Assembly: GCF_000785515.1 (NCBI RefSeq)
Contig: NZ_CP009913.1
Coordinates: forward strand, 324,001 to 388,000
Origin: Streptococcus salivarius
Lineage (GTDB): Bacteria; Bacillota; Bacilli; Lactobacillales; Streptococcaceae
DNA length: 64,000 nt
Direction: 5' to 3'
Position 1 is the first letter of the stretch; each line of letters begins with the position of its first letter. The notes under the pieces are model-generated. The model ran no database searches. It was not told the DNA's origin and was given only the letters and a program-made list of their open reading frames with translations. A program made the translations under genes and the position numbers. Of the stretch, positions 1-8,907 are shown piece by piece.

Positions 1-1083
1 GCTAGGATTCCTAAGTTGAGGGTAGAAACTCGAACCAATTGCCAGAAGCCTTGAACCGCAATATGTGAGGCTTGATGGGCTGGAATGTTGGCTTGGTTGA
101 GAGAAAGGAGTTCTCCCATTTGACTAGTGGCAGTTAATATGAATAGGGCATAAGTGAAGCAGAGGCTTCCGAGTACGATATAAGCTGCTACTTTTGGGAA
201 CTGACGGGTCGCTTTAAGATGGCCTTCAAATCGTTTTTGACTGAGTGGCTTTTCTTTTGCCAAATAGGTTGCAGCGAGTTGAGCAAAAAGTCCTAGAGCC
301 AGAGGGATACTGCTTATTAAACGAGAGAACAATAATCCGTTGTCCTTGAAGGTGAGGGTGAAATCAAGTAGAGAAGTTAGTGTCTGGAAGAACTGTCGCC
401 AAAGTTGTCCGAAAGCAGGTAAGACCTGACTAAGCTGACTAGCAGCGAATACAGTTAGTACCAAGGCAATCATGATACTAATGAGAATCATCCATTTGTG
501 GTTCTTGATTACGTGTTTTTCTTCTTCGGAGAGTTCTTGTTTAGGTGCTGTTTTATATAGGAGTGTCCAGGCTCCGATAAAGAAATATTTTAGCGGGAAG
601 ATGCAGCTGGTGTATATGAGGTCTAGCCAAACCATAATTCCTAAACGATCTTGACTACTTTGTCCAGTGCGTGCCATTAAGTAAAGGAGGATACTTGCAT
701 GAAGGCAAAGAATCTGAGCGCTGCCCCAGTTGTCGTGCAGACCCCAGAGACTAATTTGCAAGCCTTGGAGGAGACTAGTGACCATAAATATTCCCGATTC
801 AAGTCGCATTCCCTTTGCTTTTCCACCTAATAGGCGACAGCCTAGCTCAATCGTACTGATCAAGACAAGGGTTGCTGGAAAGGCAAAGGAAAAATGGGTC
901 AAGTAAGTGACATACAGGAAGCAGGACACAAGACAGGCGACAATCAGTCCCTTAATTTTCCAAATGTCTTTTGTTGAAAAATGTTCCAAGAATTTCTTGG
1001 TTTTGGTTTGAAGACTAGTCTTTTCGTTGGAATATTCCTGGGAGACTAGCTGTAAATCAGTAGTGTAGTTATTTGTTTCCATC
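1..1083 (-). CDS. DUF4173-like multi-spanning membrane protein, C-terminus cut by the window edge
   Basis: The minus strand is open from an ATG at 1083 to the left edge, giving 361 residues without a stop. After a polar N-terminal segment of about 50 residues there is a series of hydrophobic stretches (for example starting GLIVACLVSCFLYVTYL), separated by short charged loops, so it is a polytopic membrane protein. The pattern resembles the DUF4173/DUF4153 family, whose function is unknown; I infer this from memory of the family, not from a search. Two ATGs are adjacent (1086 and 1083). AGGAG lies 4 nt before the first and 7 nt before the second, so 1083 is preferred. It is transcribed divergently from the tcyB-like gene. 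Confidence 0.7.
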
Positions 1084-1374
1084 ATAATTCTCCTTTTGGA
1101 TTTTTGTCCAAAAAAGACTTTATCATAAAAAACGTTTGACTTTGTTACCCAACTGTAAAATTACTAAAAATAGGTCTATGGACTTAGGTCTGGAGAATGA
1201 GTTGGAAAAATAGGCGAGAAAAAATATAATACTCACATTGAATGATAGATTGTACGGGCTATATTGTCAGAAACAGTCAAATACTAAAGAAAGCTTTTTA
1301 TAGATTAACGGTTTGTGTCCATTCTTAGATATTGGAAATGACTTTTTCTTTGTCAAACAATTGAAATTTTGAGG

Positions 1375-1401
1375 TGATAGTATTTTCTTATCACCTTGAT
1401 T
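1375..1401 (+). promoter_or_regulatory. CYS-box-like operator (CysR/CmbR type) upstream of tcyB
   Basis: TGATA (1375-1379), nine bases, TATCA (1389-1393), three bases, TGATT (1397-1401). This fits the TGATA-N9-TATCA-N2-4-TGATA pattern described for streptococcal CysR except for the last base. The first two arms sit in a longer 8-bp perfect dyad, AGGTGATA/TATCACCT (1372-1379 and 1389-1396). An extended -10 (TGT then TACAAT, 1434-1442) follows 33 nt downstream, so the element is placed for an activator. The rest of 1087-1471, a 385-base gap without a gene, shows nothing else I can name. Confidence 0.6.
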
Positions 1402-1471
1402 ATGTTTAAGTATTAGTTAAGCTTAGTGAATTCTGTTACAATAAAAACAATCAATCTCAAAGGAGAGTATT

Positions 1472-2320
1472 ATGAAACTTAAAAAAATTCTTGGAATCAC
1501 AGGTGTAGCCATTGCTTCAGTAGCTTTGCTTGCTGCATGTTCATCTAAATCATCAAAAGAAGCCTCTAAATCTTCAGGTGCTAAAGAAACAATTAACTTT
1601 GCCACAGTTGGGACAACAGCACCGTTCTCATATGAAGAAAACGGTGAATTGACTGGTTACGATGTGGAAGTGGCTAAAGCAGTCTTCAAGGACTCTGACA
1701 AATATGAAGTGAAATTCCAAAAAACAGAATGGTCTTCAGTCTTCACAGGTCTTGACTCAGCTAAATACCAAATGGCTGGGAACAATATCTCTTATTCAGA
1801 AGAACGTGACCAAAAATACCTCTTCTCATATCCAATTGGGACCACACCAGCTGTTTTGACTGTTCCAAAAGATAGTAATATTAAGAAATATGATGATATT
1901 GCTGGACACTCAACGCAGGTTGTTCAAGGAACATCGACAGCGACACAATTAACTGAATTTAACGATAAACATTCAGACAAGCCAGTTGAACTTAACTACA
2001 CAAATGAAAATATTACACAAATGTTGACAAGTTTGAATGAAGGCAAGTACGACTTCAAGATCTTTGATGCACCAACTGTTAATGCAATCATCAAAAACAA
2101 TAAATTGAGCAACTTGAAGACTATTGAGCTTAAATCTGATCAACAACCATACATCTACTTCTTGTTCGCAGATAACCAAAAAGACCTTCAAAAATTTGTA
2201 AACAAACGTTTGGAAGAACTCCAAAAAGATGGTACTTTGGCTAAATTGGCTGAAAAATTCCTTGGAAATAAAGATTATATTCCAACTAAAGACGCTTTGA
2301 AAGTTCCAAGCAAAAAATAA
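1472..2320 (+). CDS. tcyB: Amino-acid ABC transporter substrate-binding lipoprotein, probably cystine-specific (TcyB-like)
   Basis: This is a 282-residue polar amino-acid (SBP_bac_3 type) binding protein. Residues 1-23 form a lipoprotein signal with lipobox LLAAC, so Cys23 would be lipidated and the protein held on the outer face of the membrane. The mature part begins after a Ser/Lys-rich linker. The start is supported by GGAGAG 6 nt upstream of the ATG. No permease or ATPase gene of this family is adjacent, so it must use partners encoded elsewhere. The same order (this protein, metQ, M20 peptidase, metN, metP) is known in pneumococcus, where the ortholog is linked to cystine uptake. The CYS-box-like operator upstream supports cystine as ligand; that assignment is inference. 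Confidence 0.75.
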   Translation: MKLKKILGITGVAIASVALLAACSSKSSKEASKSSGAKETINFATVGTTAPFSYEENGELTGYDVEVAKAVFKDSDKYEVKFQKTEWSSVFTGLDSAKYQMAGNNISYSEERDQKYLFSYPIGTTPAVLTVPKDSNIKKYDDIAGHSTQVVQGTSTATQLTEFNDKHSDKPVELNYTNENITQMLTSLNEGKYDFKIFDAPTVNAIIKNNKLSNLKTIELKSDQQPYIYFLFADNQKDLQKFVNKRLEELQKDGTLAKLAEKFLGNKDYIPTKDALKVPSKK

Positions 2321-2326
2321 GAAAGG

Positions 2327-2353
2327 AGCTGGGAATGATTCTCAGCTTTTTTA
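2327..2353 (+). terminator. Rho-independent terminator after tcyB
   Basis: An 8-bp stem (AGCTGGGA/TCTCAGCT, one G-U pair) with a 5-nt loop is followed by a run of six Ts. It separates tcyB from metQ, which has its own operator and promoter. Confidence 0.85.
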
Positions 2354-2376
2354 TATAATTAAAATCTAGGACAGGT

Positions 2377-2393
2377 TATAGCTAATAGCTATA
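2377..2393 (+). promoter_or_regulatory. MET-box (MetR/MtaR operator) upstream of metQ
   Basis: TATAGCTAATAGCTATA is a 17-bp palindrome with two perfect 8-bp arms. It fits the ATAG-N7-CTAT core of the streptococcal MET-box (TATAGTTTnAAACTATA). Its centre lies about 66 bp before the predicted transcription start, the same distance as at the SAM hydrolase operon. MetR is a LysR-type activator in streptococci. Confidence 0.8.
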
Positions 2394-2415
2394 GAGATAT
2401 ACAATTATAAACAAT

Positions 2416-2444
2416 TTGATACAATTCTTATCCTATGGGATAAT
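2416..2444 (+). promoter_or_regulatory. metQ operon promoter
   Basis: TTGATA (2416-2421), a 17-bp spacer, then GATAAT (2439-2444). Transcription would start near 2451, 29 nt before the metQ ATG. Confidence 0.6.
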
Positions 2445-2479
2445 AATTTTATACTTAAAACAATTAAAGGGAGTTCGTT

Positions 2480-3382
2480 ATGAAACTAAAAAAAATTCTC
2501 GGAATTACAGGATTGGCAGTCGCTTCAACAGTCGCTTTGGCTGCTTGTGGTGCTGGTGGTAATAAATCAGCTAAAGATGATAAAACTTTGACAGTTGGTA
2601 TCATGACTTTGGATGATACAACTGAGCCATTGTGGGATAAAGTCAAAGAATTGGCTAAAGACAAGGGTGTTACTATCGAGTTGAAAGAGTTTACAGACTA
2701 CAACCAACCAAATGAAGCCCTTAAAAACGGTGAAATCGATGTTAATGCTTTCCAACACATTTATTTCTTGAACAACTGGAACAAAGAAAATAAAGGTGAT
2801 GTTGTTGCGGCAGCTGACACACTTCTTAGCCCAATCCACCTTTTCTCAGGTACTGAAAACGGAAAAGCTAAGTATAAAGATGTTAAAGAGCTTCCAGAAG
2901 GAGCTACAATCTCAGTACCTAACGATGGTACAAACGAAAGCCGTGCTTTGACACTTCTTCAAACAGCTGGTTTGATTAAGTTGGATGTTAAAGATGGTGA
3001 ATTGGCAACTATCAAGAACATTTCTGAGAATCCAAAGAAATTGGATATCAAAGAAATCTCAGCTGAACAAGCTGCCCAAACTCTCTCATCAGTAGATGCA
3101 GCGGTTGTTAATAACTCATACGCACAACAACAAAACGTTAACTATGATACAACTCTCTTCCAAGAAGAACCAAGTCAAGATTTGAAAGATTGGGTTAACA
3201 TCATTGCAGCTAATAAAGATTGGGAAAAATCAAATAAAGCTGATGCTATCAAGACTTTGATTAAAGCCTACCAAAACGATGAAGTAGCACAAATCATCTA
3301 TGATGCATCTAACAAGGTTGACCTTCCAGCATGGAAAGGTGCCCCAACACAAGATCAATTGAAAGCTAATTCAAAGAAATAA
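2480..3382 (+). CDS. metQ: Methionine ABC transporter substrate-binding lipoprotein MetQ
   Basis: A 300-residue NlpA/MetQ-family protein with a lipoprotein signal ending LAAC (Cys23). The mature domain has family features such as TVGIMTLDD near the start and DVNAFQHIYFLNNW around residues 88-101. It delivers methionine to MetN/MetP, encoded 1.4 kb downstream in the same direction. AAAGGGAG precedes the ATG at good spacing. Its first 11 residues equal those of the tcyB product, although the mature domains belong to different families. The MET-box and promoter upstream imply induction under methionine shortage. Confidence 0.9.
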   Translation: MKLKKILGITGLAVASTVALAACGAGGNKSAKDDKTLTVGIMTLDDTTEPLWDKVKELAKDKGVTIELKEFTDYNQPNEALKNGEIDVNAFQHIYFLNNWNKENKGDVVAAADTLLSPIHLFSGTENGKAKYKDVKELPEGATISVPNDGTNESRALTLLQTAGLIKLDVKDGELATIKNISENPKKLDIKEISAEQAAQTLSSVDAAVVNNSYAQQQNVNYDTTLFQEEPSQDLKDWVNIIAANKDWEKSNKADAIKTLIKAYQNDEVAQIIYDASNKVDLPAWKGAPTQDQLKANSKK

Positions 3383-3395
3383 GCTAAGGACAGAG

Positions 3396-3419
3396 GGCGT
3401 GTGAGAGCACGCCATTTTG
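3396..3419 (+). terminator. Weak intra-operon hairpin between metQ and the M20 peptidase
   Basis: A perfect 6-bp GC-rich stem (GGCGTG/CACGCC, loop TGAGAG) is followed by only four Ts. It may act as a partial terminator or 3-prime stabiliser, giving more metQ than metNP message; this ratio effect is inference. Confidence 0.5.
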
Positions 3420-3442
3420 TCGTGTATGAAGGAGACGATTTG

Positions 3443-4816
3443 ATGGCATTTTCAAGTGAAGAAGAGCAGTTACGAAAATTTCGTAACGATGAAATTGCTC
3501 AGCACTATTTTGAAGTTTTGCGGACTTTGATTTCTAAAAAATCTATTTTTGCTCAAAATATTGGTCTCTATGATGTGGCTGCTTACCTTGGTGAGATTTT
3601 CTCTGGTGTTGGCGCAGAGGTGACAATTGACGAGACCTATACGGCACCTTTTGTCTTGGCAAAATTTAAGAGTCCAAATCCAGATGCGAAAACAATTATT
3701 TTCTACCAACACTATGATACGGTTCCTGCGGATAATGATCAGCCATGGACAGATGAGCCTTTCCGTCTGACAGTTCGTAAGGGCTACATGTATGGTCGTG
3801 GTGTTGATGATGATAAGGGGCATATTACAGCTCGTCTGACAGCCCTTCGGAAATATATTCGAGAGGTTGGCGACCTTCCTGTAAATATTACGTTTATGAT
3901 GGAGGGCGCTGAAGAATCTGCATCAACCGACCTTGAAAAGTATTTGGAAAAATACCGAGATGACCTGCTTCCAGCAGACCTATTGGTTTGGGAGCAAGGA
4001 AATCGAAATAGCAAAGGTCAATTGGAAATCACAGGGGGCAACAAGGGAATTATTACCTTTGACTTGTCTGTCGAGAGTGCTGATGTTGATATTCATTCTA
4101 AATTTGGTGCCGTGATTGAATCGGCTTCATGGTACTTGCTCAATGCTATCTCAAGCATGAGAGATGATCAGGGACGTATCCTTATTGACGGCATTTATGA
4201 AAAGATTGTCCAACCAAACGAACGAGAGATGGATCTTATCGAAACTTATGCCATTGAAAATGCAGATAGTCTTCGTAAGATTTACGGCTTAAAACTACCC
4301 ATTTTAGAAAGTGACCGCCGAGCTTTCTTAAAAACTTACTATTTTGAACCTGCCCTATCCATTGAAGGCATTTCAACAGGTTATCAGGGGCAAGGGGTTA
4401 AGACTATCTTACCAGCTCAAGCAAGAGCTAAGATGGAAATGCGTTTGGTCCCTGGCTTGACGCCTGAGTACGTTTTGGAGTGTATCAAGGCACACCTCAA
4501 AAAAGAAGGATTTGACCGTATCAAGGTAACCTTCACTCTTGGTGAAGAAAGTTATCGAAGTGATATGTCTGATCCAGCTATTGTCAATGTTATTGAGTTA
4601 GCAAAAGGCTTTTATGAAGAAGGCGTTGCTGTGCTTCCAACGGCAGCAGGTACAGGGCCTATGCATATGATTCATCAGGCTTTGGGTGTACCAATGGCAG
4701 CCTTTGGCATAGGGAATGCTAATAGTCGTGACCATGGTGGGGATGAAAATGTTAGCTTAGCAGATTACTACACCCACATTGAACTAATTAAGGAGTTAAT
4801 TGCAAGTTATGAGTAA
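3443..4816 (+). CDS. M20-family metallopeptidase encoded inside the methionine transporter operon
   Basis: A 457-residue M20/M25/M40-type zinc dipeptidase. Metal-ligand motifs are visible in order: QHYD (His90, Asp92), [10 protein letters not shown] (aspartates 122-124) and MEGAEES (glutamates 154-158). It has no signal peptide and should be cytoplasmic. I start it at the ATG at 3443 because AAGGAGA lies 7 nt upstream; a GTG at 3401 is in frame, but that stretch contains the inter-gene hairpin. The stop overlaps metN by 8 bp, so they are co-transcribed. Its location suggests it frees methionine from dipeptides or modified derivatives, which is inference; the exact substrate cannot be read from the sequence. 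Confidence 0.85.
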   Translation: MAFSSEEEQLRKFRNDEIAQHYFEVLRTLISKKSIFAQNIGLYDVAAYLGEIFSGVGAEVTIDETYTAPFVLAKFKSPNPDAKTIIFYQHYDTVPADNDQPWTDEPFRLTVRKGYMYGRGVDDDKGHITARLTALRKYIREVGDLPVNITFMMEGAEESASTDLEKYLEKYRDDLLPADLLVWEQGNRNSKGQLEITGGNKGIITFDLSVESADVDIHSKFGAVIESASWYLLNAISSMRDDQGRILIDGIYEKIVQPNEREMDLIETYAIENADSLRKIYGLKLPILESDRRAFLKTYYFEPALSIEGISTGYQGQGVKTILPAQARAKMEMRLVPGLTPEYVLECIKAHLKKEGFDRIKVTFTLGEESYRSDMSDPAIVNVIELAKGFYEEGVAVLPTAAGTGPMHMIHQALGVPMAAFGIGNANSRDHGGDENVSLADYYTHIELIKELIASYE

Positions 4817-5876
4817 TGTCATTATTGATTTGAAAAATATTGATATCACCTTTACGCAGAAACGCCGCACTATTCAAGCGGTTAAGGATGTGTCTATCCA
4901 GATTGAAAAAGGTGATATTTACGGAATTGTTGGTTATTCAGGGGCTGGTAAATCTACCCTTGTGCGTGCGATCAATCTTTTGCAAGTGCCTACCGCTGGT
5001 AAAATCACTATCGGTAAAGATGTGACTTTTGCAGATGGTAAGGTCCAATTGTCGACAAAAGAATTGCGTCAGAAACGTCAAACGATTGGGATGATTTTCC
5101 AACACTTTAACCTTATGGCTCAAAAGACGGCTTATGAAAATGTAGCCTTTGCTCTTCGTCATTCTAAACTAAGCAATGAAGAGAAAGACAAAAAAATTCG
5201 TGGTCTTTTGGAATTGGTTGATTTGGCTGATCGTGCGGAAAACTATCCTGCACAATTGTCAGGTGGTCAAAAACAACGTGTAGCGATTGCGCGTGCCTTG
5301 GCTAATGATCCTGAAATCTTGATTTCAGATGAGTCTACATCAGCCCTTGACCCTAAAACAACTAAGCAAATTCTTTCACTTTTGCAGGATTTGAATAAAA
5401 AACTTGGTTTGACAGTGGTTATGATCACCCACGAAATGCAAATTGTTAAAGATATTTGTAACCGTGTTGCCGTTATGCAAAATGGTCAACTTTTGGAAGA
5501 GGGCAGTGTTCTTGATATCTTCTCAAATCCTCAAGAAGATTTGACACAAGAATTTATTGAAACTGCAGCAGGGATTGAAGATGCCTTGGCTAAGATTAAT
5601 GCACAACCTTTGGTGAAAAACTTACCAAGCTCAGCCCTTCTCGTTCAACTTAAATATGCTGGTTCTTCAACAGATGAGCCACTCTTGACCGAACTTTTCA
5701 AAGAGTACGGAGTTTCAAGTAACATCCTTTATGGTAACGTTGAGATTCTAGGTGATACTCCTGTTGGTGAATTGGTCGTTGTCTTGGATGGTGAAGCGGA
5801 TCAGGTTCTTGCTGCTCAAAAAGCGATTGAAAATGCAGGTGTCAGCTTGCAAGTACTTAAGAAAGGAGCCCAATAA
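4809..5876 (+). CDS. metN: Methionine ABC transporter ATP-binding protein MetN
   Basis: A 355-residue ABC ATPase that powers methionine import with MetP and MetQ. The Walker A motif GYSGAGKST is at 42-50, the signature LSGGQKQR at about 150 and the Walker B around LISDES. The C-terminal 100 residues form the NIL/ACT-like domain typical of MetN, which binds methionine and inhibits transport in studied homologs. The start chosen is ATG 4809, which overlaps the peptidase stop; an in-frame TTG at 4800, 4 nt after GGAG, is an alternative. The stop codon shares one base with the metP ATG. Confidence 0.92.
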   Translation: MSNVIIDLKNIDITFTQKRRTIQAVKDVSIQIEKGDIYGIVGYSGAGKSTLVRAINLLQVPTAGKITIGKDVTFADGKVQLSTKELRQKRQTIGMIFQHFNLMAQKTAYENVAFALRHSKLSNEEKDKKIRGLLELVDLADRAENYPAQLSGGQKQRVAIARALANDPEILISDESTSALDPKTTKQILSLLQDLNKKLGLTVVMITHEMQIVKDICNRVAVMQNGQLLEEGSVLDIFSNPQEDLTQEFIETAAGIEDALAKINAQPLVKNLPSSALLVQLKYAGSSTDEPLLTELFKEYGVSSNILYGNVEILGDTPVGELVVVLDGEADQVLAAQKAIENAGVSLQVLKKGAQ

Positions 5877-6568
5877 TGGCAGATTGGATTCAACAAAACT
5901 TTCCAGATATTTATCGTATCGGTATGCAGGGGGTTAATTCTTGGCCAGACGCCATCTATGCGACTCTCTACATGACGGTTATTTCCTTCATCATTGGGGG
6001 ACTTCTTGGTCTTGTTATGGGGCTCTTCTTGGTATTGACAGGTCCTCGTGGCGTTATTGAAAATAAATTTGTTTTCCAAATCTTGGATAAAATCACTTCA
6101 ATCTTCCGTGCCATTCCTTTCATCATCCTCTTGGCGATTTTGAAAGGCTTCACTTACTTTATCGTGGGGACTAACCTTGGTATGACAGCTGCCTTGGTTC
6201 CATTGTCAGCTGCAACCTTCCCATTCTTTGCACGTCAAGTACAGGTGGTACTTGCAGATCTTGACCGAGGCGTTATTGAAGCAGCACAAGCTAGTGGTGC
6301 AACACTTTGGGATACGATTAAGGTTTACCTTAGTGAAGGGCTACCTGAGTTGGTTCGTGTATCAACCGTAACTCTGATTTCCCTAGTCGGTGAAACTGCC
6401 ATGGCCGGTGCTATCGGTGCAGGTGGTCTAGGTTACATCGCCATCTACTATGGATATAACCGTTCAAGTACATCAGTTACCATTTTGGCAACTTTCTTGA
6501 TTTTGATTTTGATTTTCCTTATCCAATTCTTGGGTGATTTCTTGACTCGTAAATTGAGTCATAAATAG
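5876..6568 (+). CDS. metP: Methionine ABC transporter permease MetP (MetI family)
   Basis: A 230-residue BPD_transp_1 permease with about five membrane spans. The EAA-type loop that contacts the ATPase reads AAQASGATLWDTIKVYLSEG. It starts at the TAATG junction with metN after AAAGGAG, so expression is probably coupled. It completes the importer begun by metQ. A strong terminator follows 8 bp after the stop, ending the operon. Confidence 0.92.
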   Translation: MADWIQQNFPDIYRIGMQGVNSWPDAIYATLYMTVISFIIGGLLGLVMGLFLVLTGPRGVIENKFVFQILDKITSIFRAIPFIILLAILKGFTYFIVGTNLGMTAALVPLSAATFPFFARQVQVVLADLDRGVIEAAQASGATLWDTIKVYLSEGLPELVRVSTVTLISLVGETAMAGAIGAGGLGYIAIYYGYNRSSTSVTILATFLILILIFLIQFLGDFLTRKLSHK

Positions 6569-6576
6569 GATTTGAG

Positions 6577-6600
6577 AGCCTGTTTGCTACAGGCTTTTCT
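6577..6600 (+). terminator. Terminator of the metQ-pep-metNP operon
   Basis: A 7-bp perfect stem AGCCTGT/ACAGGCT with loop TTGCT, followed by TTTTCT. Confidence 0.85.
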
Positions 6601-6606
6601 CATGTC

Positions 6607-6672
6607 TTGACGATTTCAGATATTTATCATAGTATGGAAGCTATCGAATGCTTTATGGTTGACTAACCATAA
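6607..6672 (+). promoter_or_regulatory. sstT promoter and 5-prime hairpin next to the ribosome binding site
   Basis: TTGACG (6607-6612), a 17-bp spacer and TAGTAT (6630-6635) form a plausible promoter. In the short leader a perfect 8-bp hairpin TTATGGTT/AACCATAA (6653-6660 and 6665-6672, loop GACT) ends 3 nt before the AAAGGAG of sstT. It could modulate translation or protect the 5-prime end; that is inference. Confidence 0.5.
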
Positions 6673-6690
6673 AAAAGGAGTTAATGAGTT

Positions 6691-7899
6691 ATGAAACGTT
6701 TTATTTCAACTTGGAATAGAACCAGTCTAATTAAGCGCATTGCCATTGGTGTGGTAGTGGGTGCTGTGCTTGGTTTGCTTGTTCCTAAGTTTACGGTTAT
6801 TGGTCTCTTAGGAGACATGTTTGTTGGTGGTTTGAAGGCAATTGCCCCACTTTTGGTCTTTGCCTTGGTTGCCAATGCCCTTTCCCAAACGCGAGAAGGT
6901 CAACAAAGCAACATGAAGACAGTTATTGTTCTTTATCTCTTTGGGACCTTTGCGGCTGCTTTGACGGCAGTTATTTCTCACTATATTTTTCCAATTTCTC
7001 TGAAGTTGGGAGCAGCTGCAGCGACTAAAGCGACAGCACCTCAAGGTGTGGGAGAAGTCTTTAAAGATTTATTGCTTAAGATGGTGGATAACCCTGTCAA
7101 TGCCTTGGCTCAAGCTAACTATATTGGTGTTTTGGTATGGGCAGTTGTCTTTGGTTTTGCCATGCGAGCAGCTAGCAATCACACGAAGGATTTGCTTAAT
7201 ACCTTGGCAGAAGTGACTTCACAAATCGTTCGTTGGATTATCAACTTGGCCCCATTTGGTATCCTTGGTCTTGTCTTTAATACTATTTCTGAGAATGGTG
7301 TTGGTGTTTTGGCAGATTATGGGGTCCTAATCCTTGTTTTAGTGGGAACAATGGCCTTTGTTGCCTTGGTTGTTAATCCAATCATTGCTTTTGTGATGAT
7401 GGGCAAAAATCCTTTCCCACTAGTTTTCCGTTGTTTGAAAGACTCTGGGATTACAGCCTTCTTTACTCGCTCGTCAGCAGCCAATATTCCAGTTAACCTT
7501 CAACTTTGTAAGGATCTTGGTTTGAATCCTGATACCTATTCAGTTTCTATCCCTTTGGGGTCAACTATTAATATGGCTGGAGCAGCCGTGACAATCAATA
7601 TCCTAACGCTTGCTGCAGTAACGACTTTGGGAATTCAGGTCGATTTTGCGACAGCACTCATTCTTAGTGTGGTTTCAGCTATTTCTGCTTGTGGTGCCTC
7701 GGGTATTGCTGGAGGCTCCCTCCTATTAGTGCCAGTAGCATGTAGCCTCTTTGGTATCTCAAATGATTTGGCCATGCAGGTTGTCGGTGTCGGCTTTATC
7801 GTAGGTGTCATTCAAGACTCTTGTGAAACAGCCCTTAACTCTTCAACGGACGTTCTCTTTACAGCAGTAGCAGAAAAGAGCCGTTGGAAGAAAGTATAG
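6691..7899 (+). CDS. sstT: Serine/threonine:Na+ symporter SstT
   Basis: A 402-residue dicarboxylate/amino acid:cation symporter (DAACS) protein with about nine hydrophobic segments and hairpin-loop motifs. Recognisable SstT features are [17 protein letters not shown] in the substrate region, [14 protein letters not shown], and the conserved end with [12 protein letters not shown]. It imports serine and threonine with sodium. The chosen ATG follows GGAG by about 10 nt. It stands alone between two terminators. Serine is a precursor for cysteine synthesis, which fits the sulfur-related neighbours, but no MET-box of correct spacing is present. Confidence 0.93.
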   Translation: MKRFISTWNRTSLIKRIAIGVVVGAVLGLLVPKFTVIGLLGDMFVGGLKAIAPLLVFALVANALSQTREGQQSNMKTVIVLYLFGTFAAALTAVISHYIFPISLKLGAAAATKATAPQGVGEVFKDLLLKMVDNPVNALAQANYIGVLVWAVVFGFAMRAASNHTKDLLNTLAEVTSQIVRWIINLAPFGILGLVFNTISENGVGVLADYGVLILVLVGTMAFVALVVNPIIAFVMMGKNPFPLVFRCLKDSGITAFFTRSSAANIPVNLQLCKDLGLNPDTYSVSIPLGSTINMAGAAVTINILTLAAVTTLGIQVDFATALILSVVSAISACGASGIAGGSLLLVPVACSLFGISNDLAMQVVGVGFIVGVIQDSCETALNSSTDVLFTAVAEKSRWKKV

Positions 7900-7912
7900 C
7901 TAATTATATAAG

Positions 7913-7936
7913 GTCGGCCTATTTGGCTGGCTTTTT
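7913..7936 (+). terminator. Terminator after sstT
   Basis: A 7-bp stem GTCGGCC/GGCTGGC with two G-U pairs and a TATTT loop, followed by five Ts. Confidence 0.7.
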
Positions 7937-7950
7937 GATTTTAGAGAAAA

Positions 7951-7967
7951 CATAGTCAAAGACTATA
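7951..7967 (+). promoter_or_regulatory. MET-box upstream of the SAM hydrolase/ECF operon
   Basis: CATAGTCAAAGACTATA contains the perfect dyad ATAGTC-AAA-GACTAT and keeps the ATAG-N7-CTAT core of the MetR site. Its centre is about 66 bp before the predicted start of transcription, the same geometry as at metQ. Confidence 0.75.
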
Positions 7968-7989
7968 GCTAGCTCAAGAATCTATCATA

Positions 7990-8018
7990 TTTAAAAAGCC
8001 CATAAAATATGGTAAAAT
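7990..8018 (+). promoter_or_regulatory. Promoter of the SAM hydrolase/ECF operon
   Basis: TTTAAA (7990-7995), a 17-bp spacer, then TAAAAT (8013-8018) preceded by an extended -10 TGG. The poor -35 suits an activator-dependent promoter. Confidence 0.55.
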
Positions 8019-8049
8019 AAACCGTTCAAAGAGAAAAGGTTAAACATTT

Positions 8050-8898
8050 ATGACTAATAATTTATTGGTGCTTCAATCAGATTTTGGTTTGGTTGACGGT
8101 GCCGTTTCGGCCATGATTGGTGTGGCCCTTCAAGAAGAACCTAGTTTGGGAGTTCATCACCTGACACATGATATTACTCCCTACAACACTTTTGAGGCTT
8201 CCTATCGTCTGTTTCAGACCGTTGAATACTGGCCTGAGGGGACAACCTTTGTTTCGGTAGTTGATCCGGGTGTAGGTTCCTCACGTAAAAGTGTGGTTGC
8301 CTTAACAAAGACGGGGCAATATATCGTCACACCAGATAACGGGACACTTTCTTATATCAAGAAGGTTGTTGGAATCGAGGCTGTTCGTGAGATTTCCGAG
8401 GTTGAGAATCGTCGTAGTAATACAGAGCTTTCTTATACCTTCCATGGTCGTGATGTTTATGCCTATACAGGTGCCAAATTAGCTTCTGGTCATATCAGTT
8501 TTGAAGAAGTTGGTCCTGAGTTACCTGTGGACAAAATTCTAGAACTTCCAGTGGTTGAAACCATCATAGAGGATAATTTGGTTCGTGGGGCGATTGACAT
8601 TTTGGACATTCGTTTCGGCTCTCTGTGGACCTCTATCACACGTGATGACTTTTACGCGTTGGAACCAAACTTTGGTGATCGATTTGAAGTGACCATTTTT
8701 AACAATGATATGTTGGTTTATCAAAATCAGGTTACCTATGGAAAATCATTTGCGGATGTTCGTATTGGTCAACCAATTATTTATATCAATTCCCTCTATC
8801 GTGTCGGTTTAGCCATTAACCAAGGGTCTTTTGCCAAGGCATATAATATTGGTGTAGGCTCTAACTGGCACATTGAAATTAAACGTTTAGGAGATTAA
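8050..8898 (+). CDS. S-adenosyl-L-methionine hydrolase (SAM hydroxide adenosyltransferase, DUF62)
   Basis: A 282-residue protein of the DUF62 family, related to fluorinase and chlorinase. Characterised members use hydroxide to split SAM into adenosine and methionine. Family motifs visible are LQSDFGLVDG at the N-terminus, DPGVGSSR around residues 73-80, PDNGTLS and FHGRDVYA. It lacks a signal peptide. It is the first gene of an operon with an ECF-type transporter (S component 9 bp downstream), and a MET-box lies upstream. I infer a salvage role: converting imported or surplus SAM or a related sulfonium compound into methionine. The actual substrate in this organism is unknown. Confidence 0.85.
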   Translation: MTNNLLVLQSDFGLVDGAVSAMIGVALQEEPSLGVHHLTHDITPYNTFEASYRLFQTVEYWPEGTTFVSVVDPGVGSSRKSVVALTKTGQYIVTPDNGTLSYIKKVVGIEAVREISEVENRRSNTELSYTFHGRDVYAYTGAKLASGHISFEEVGPELPVDKILELPVVETIIEDNLVRGAIDILDIRFGSLWTSITRDDFYALEPNFGDRFEVTIFNNDMLVYQNQVTYGKSFADVRIGQPIIYINSLYRVGLAINQGSFAKAYNIGVGSNWHIEIKRLGD

Positions 8899-8907
8899 AG
8901 TAAGATT

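Noticed and set aside
2354-2479. SAM riboswitch or T-box upstream of metQ
   Set aside because: The gap is too short and has no terminator hairpin or aptamer core; a MET-box and promoter fill it.
6629-6645. Possible MET-box upstream of sstT (ATAG and CTAT half sites)
   Set aside because: The half sites are 8 bp apart, not 7, and the centre shows no symmetry, so it does not fit the MetR site.
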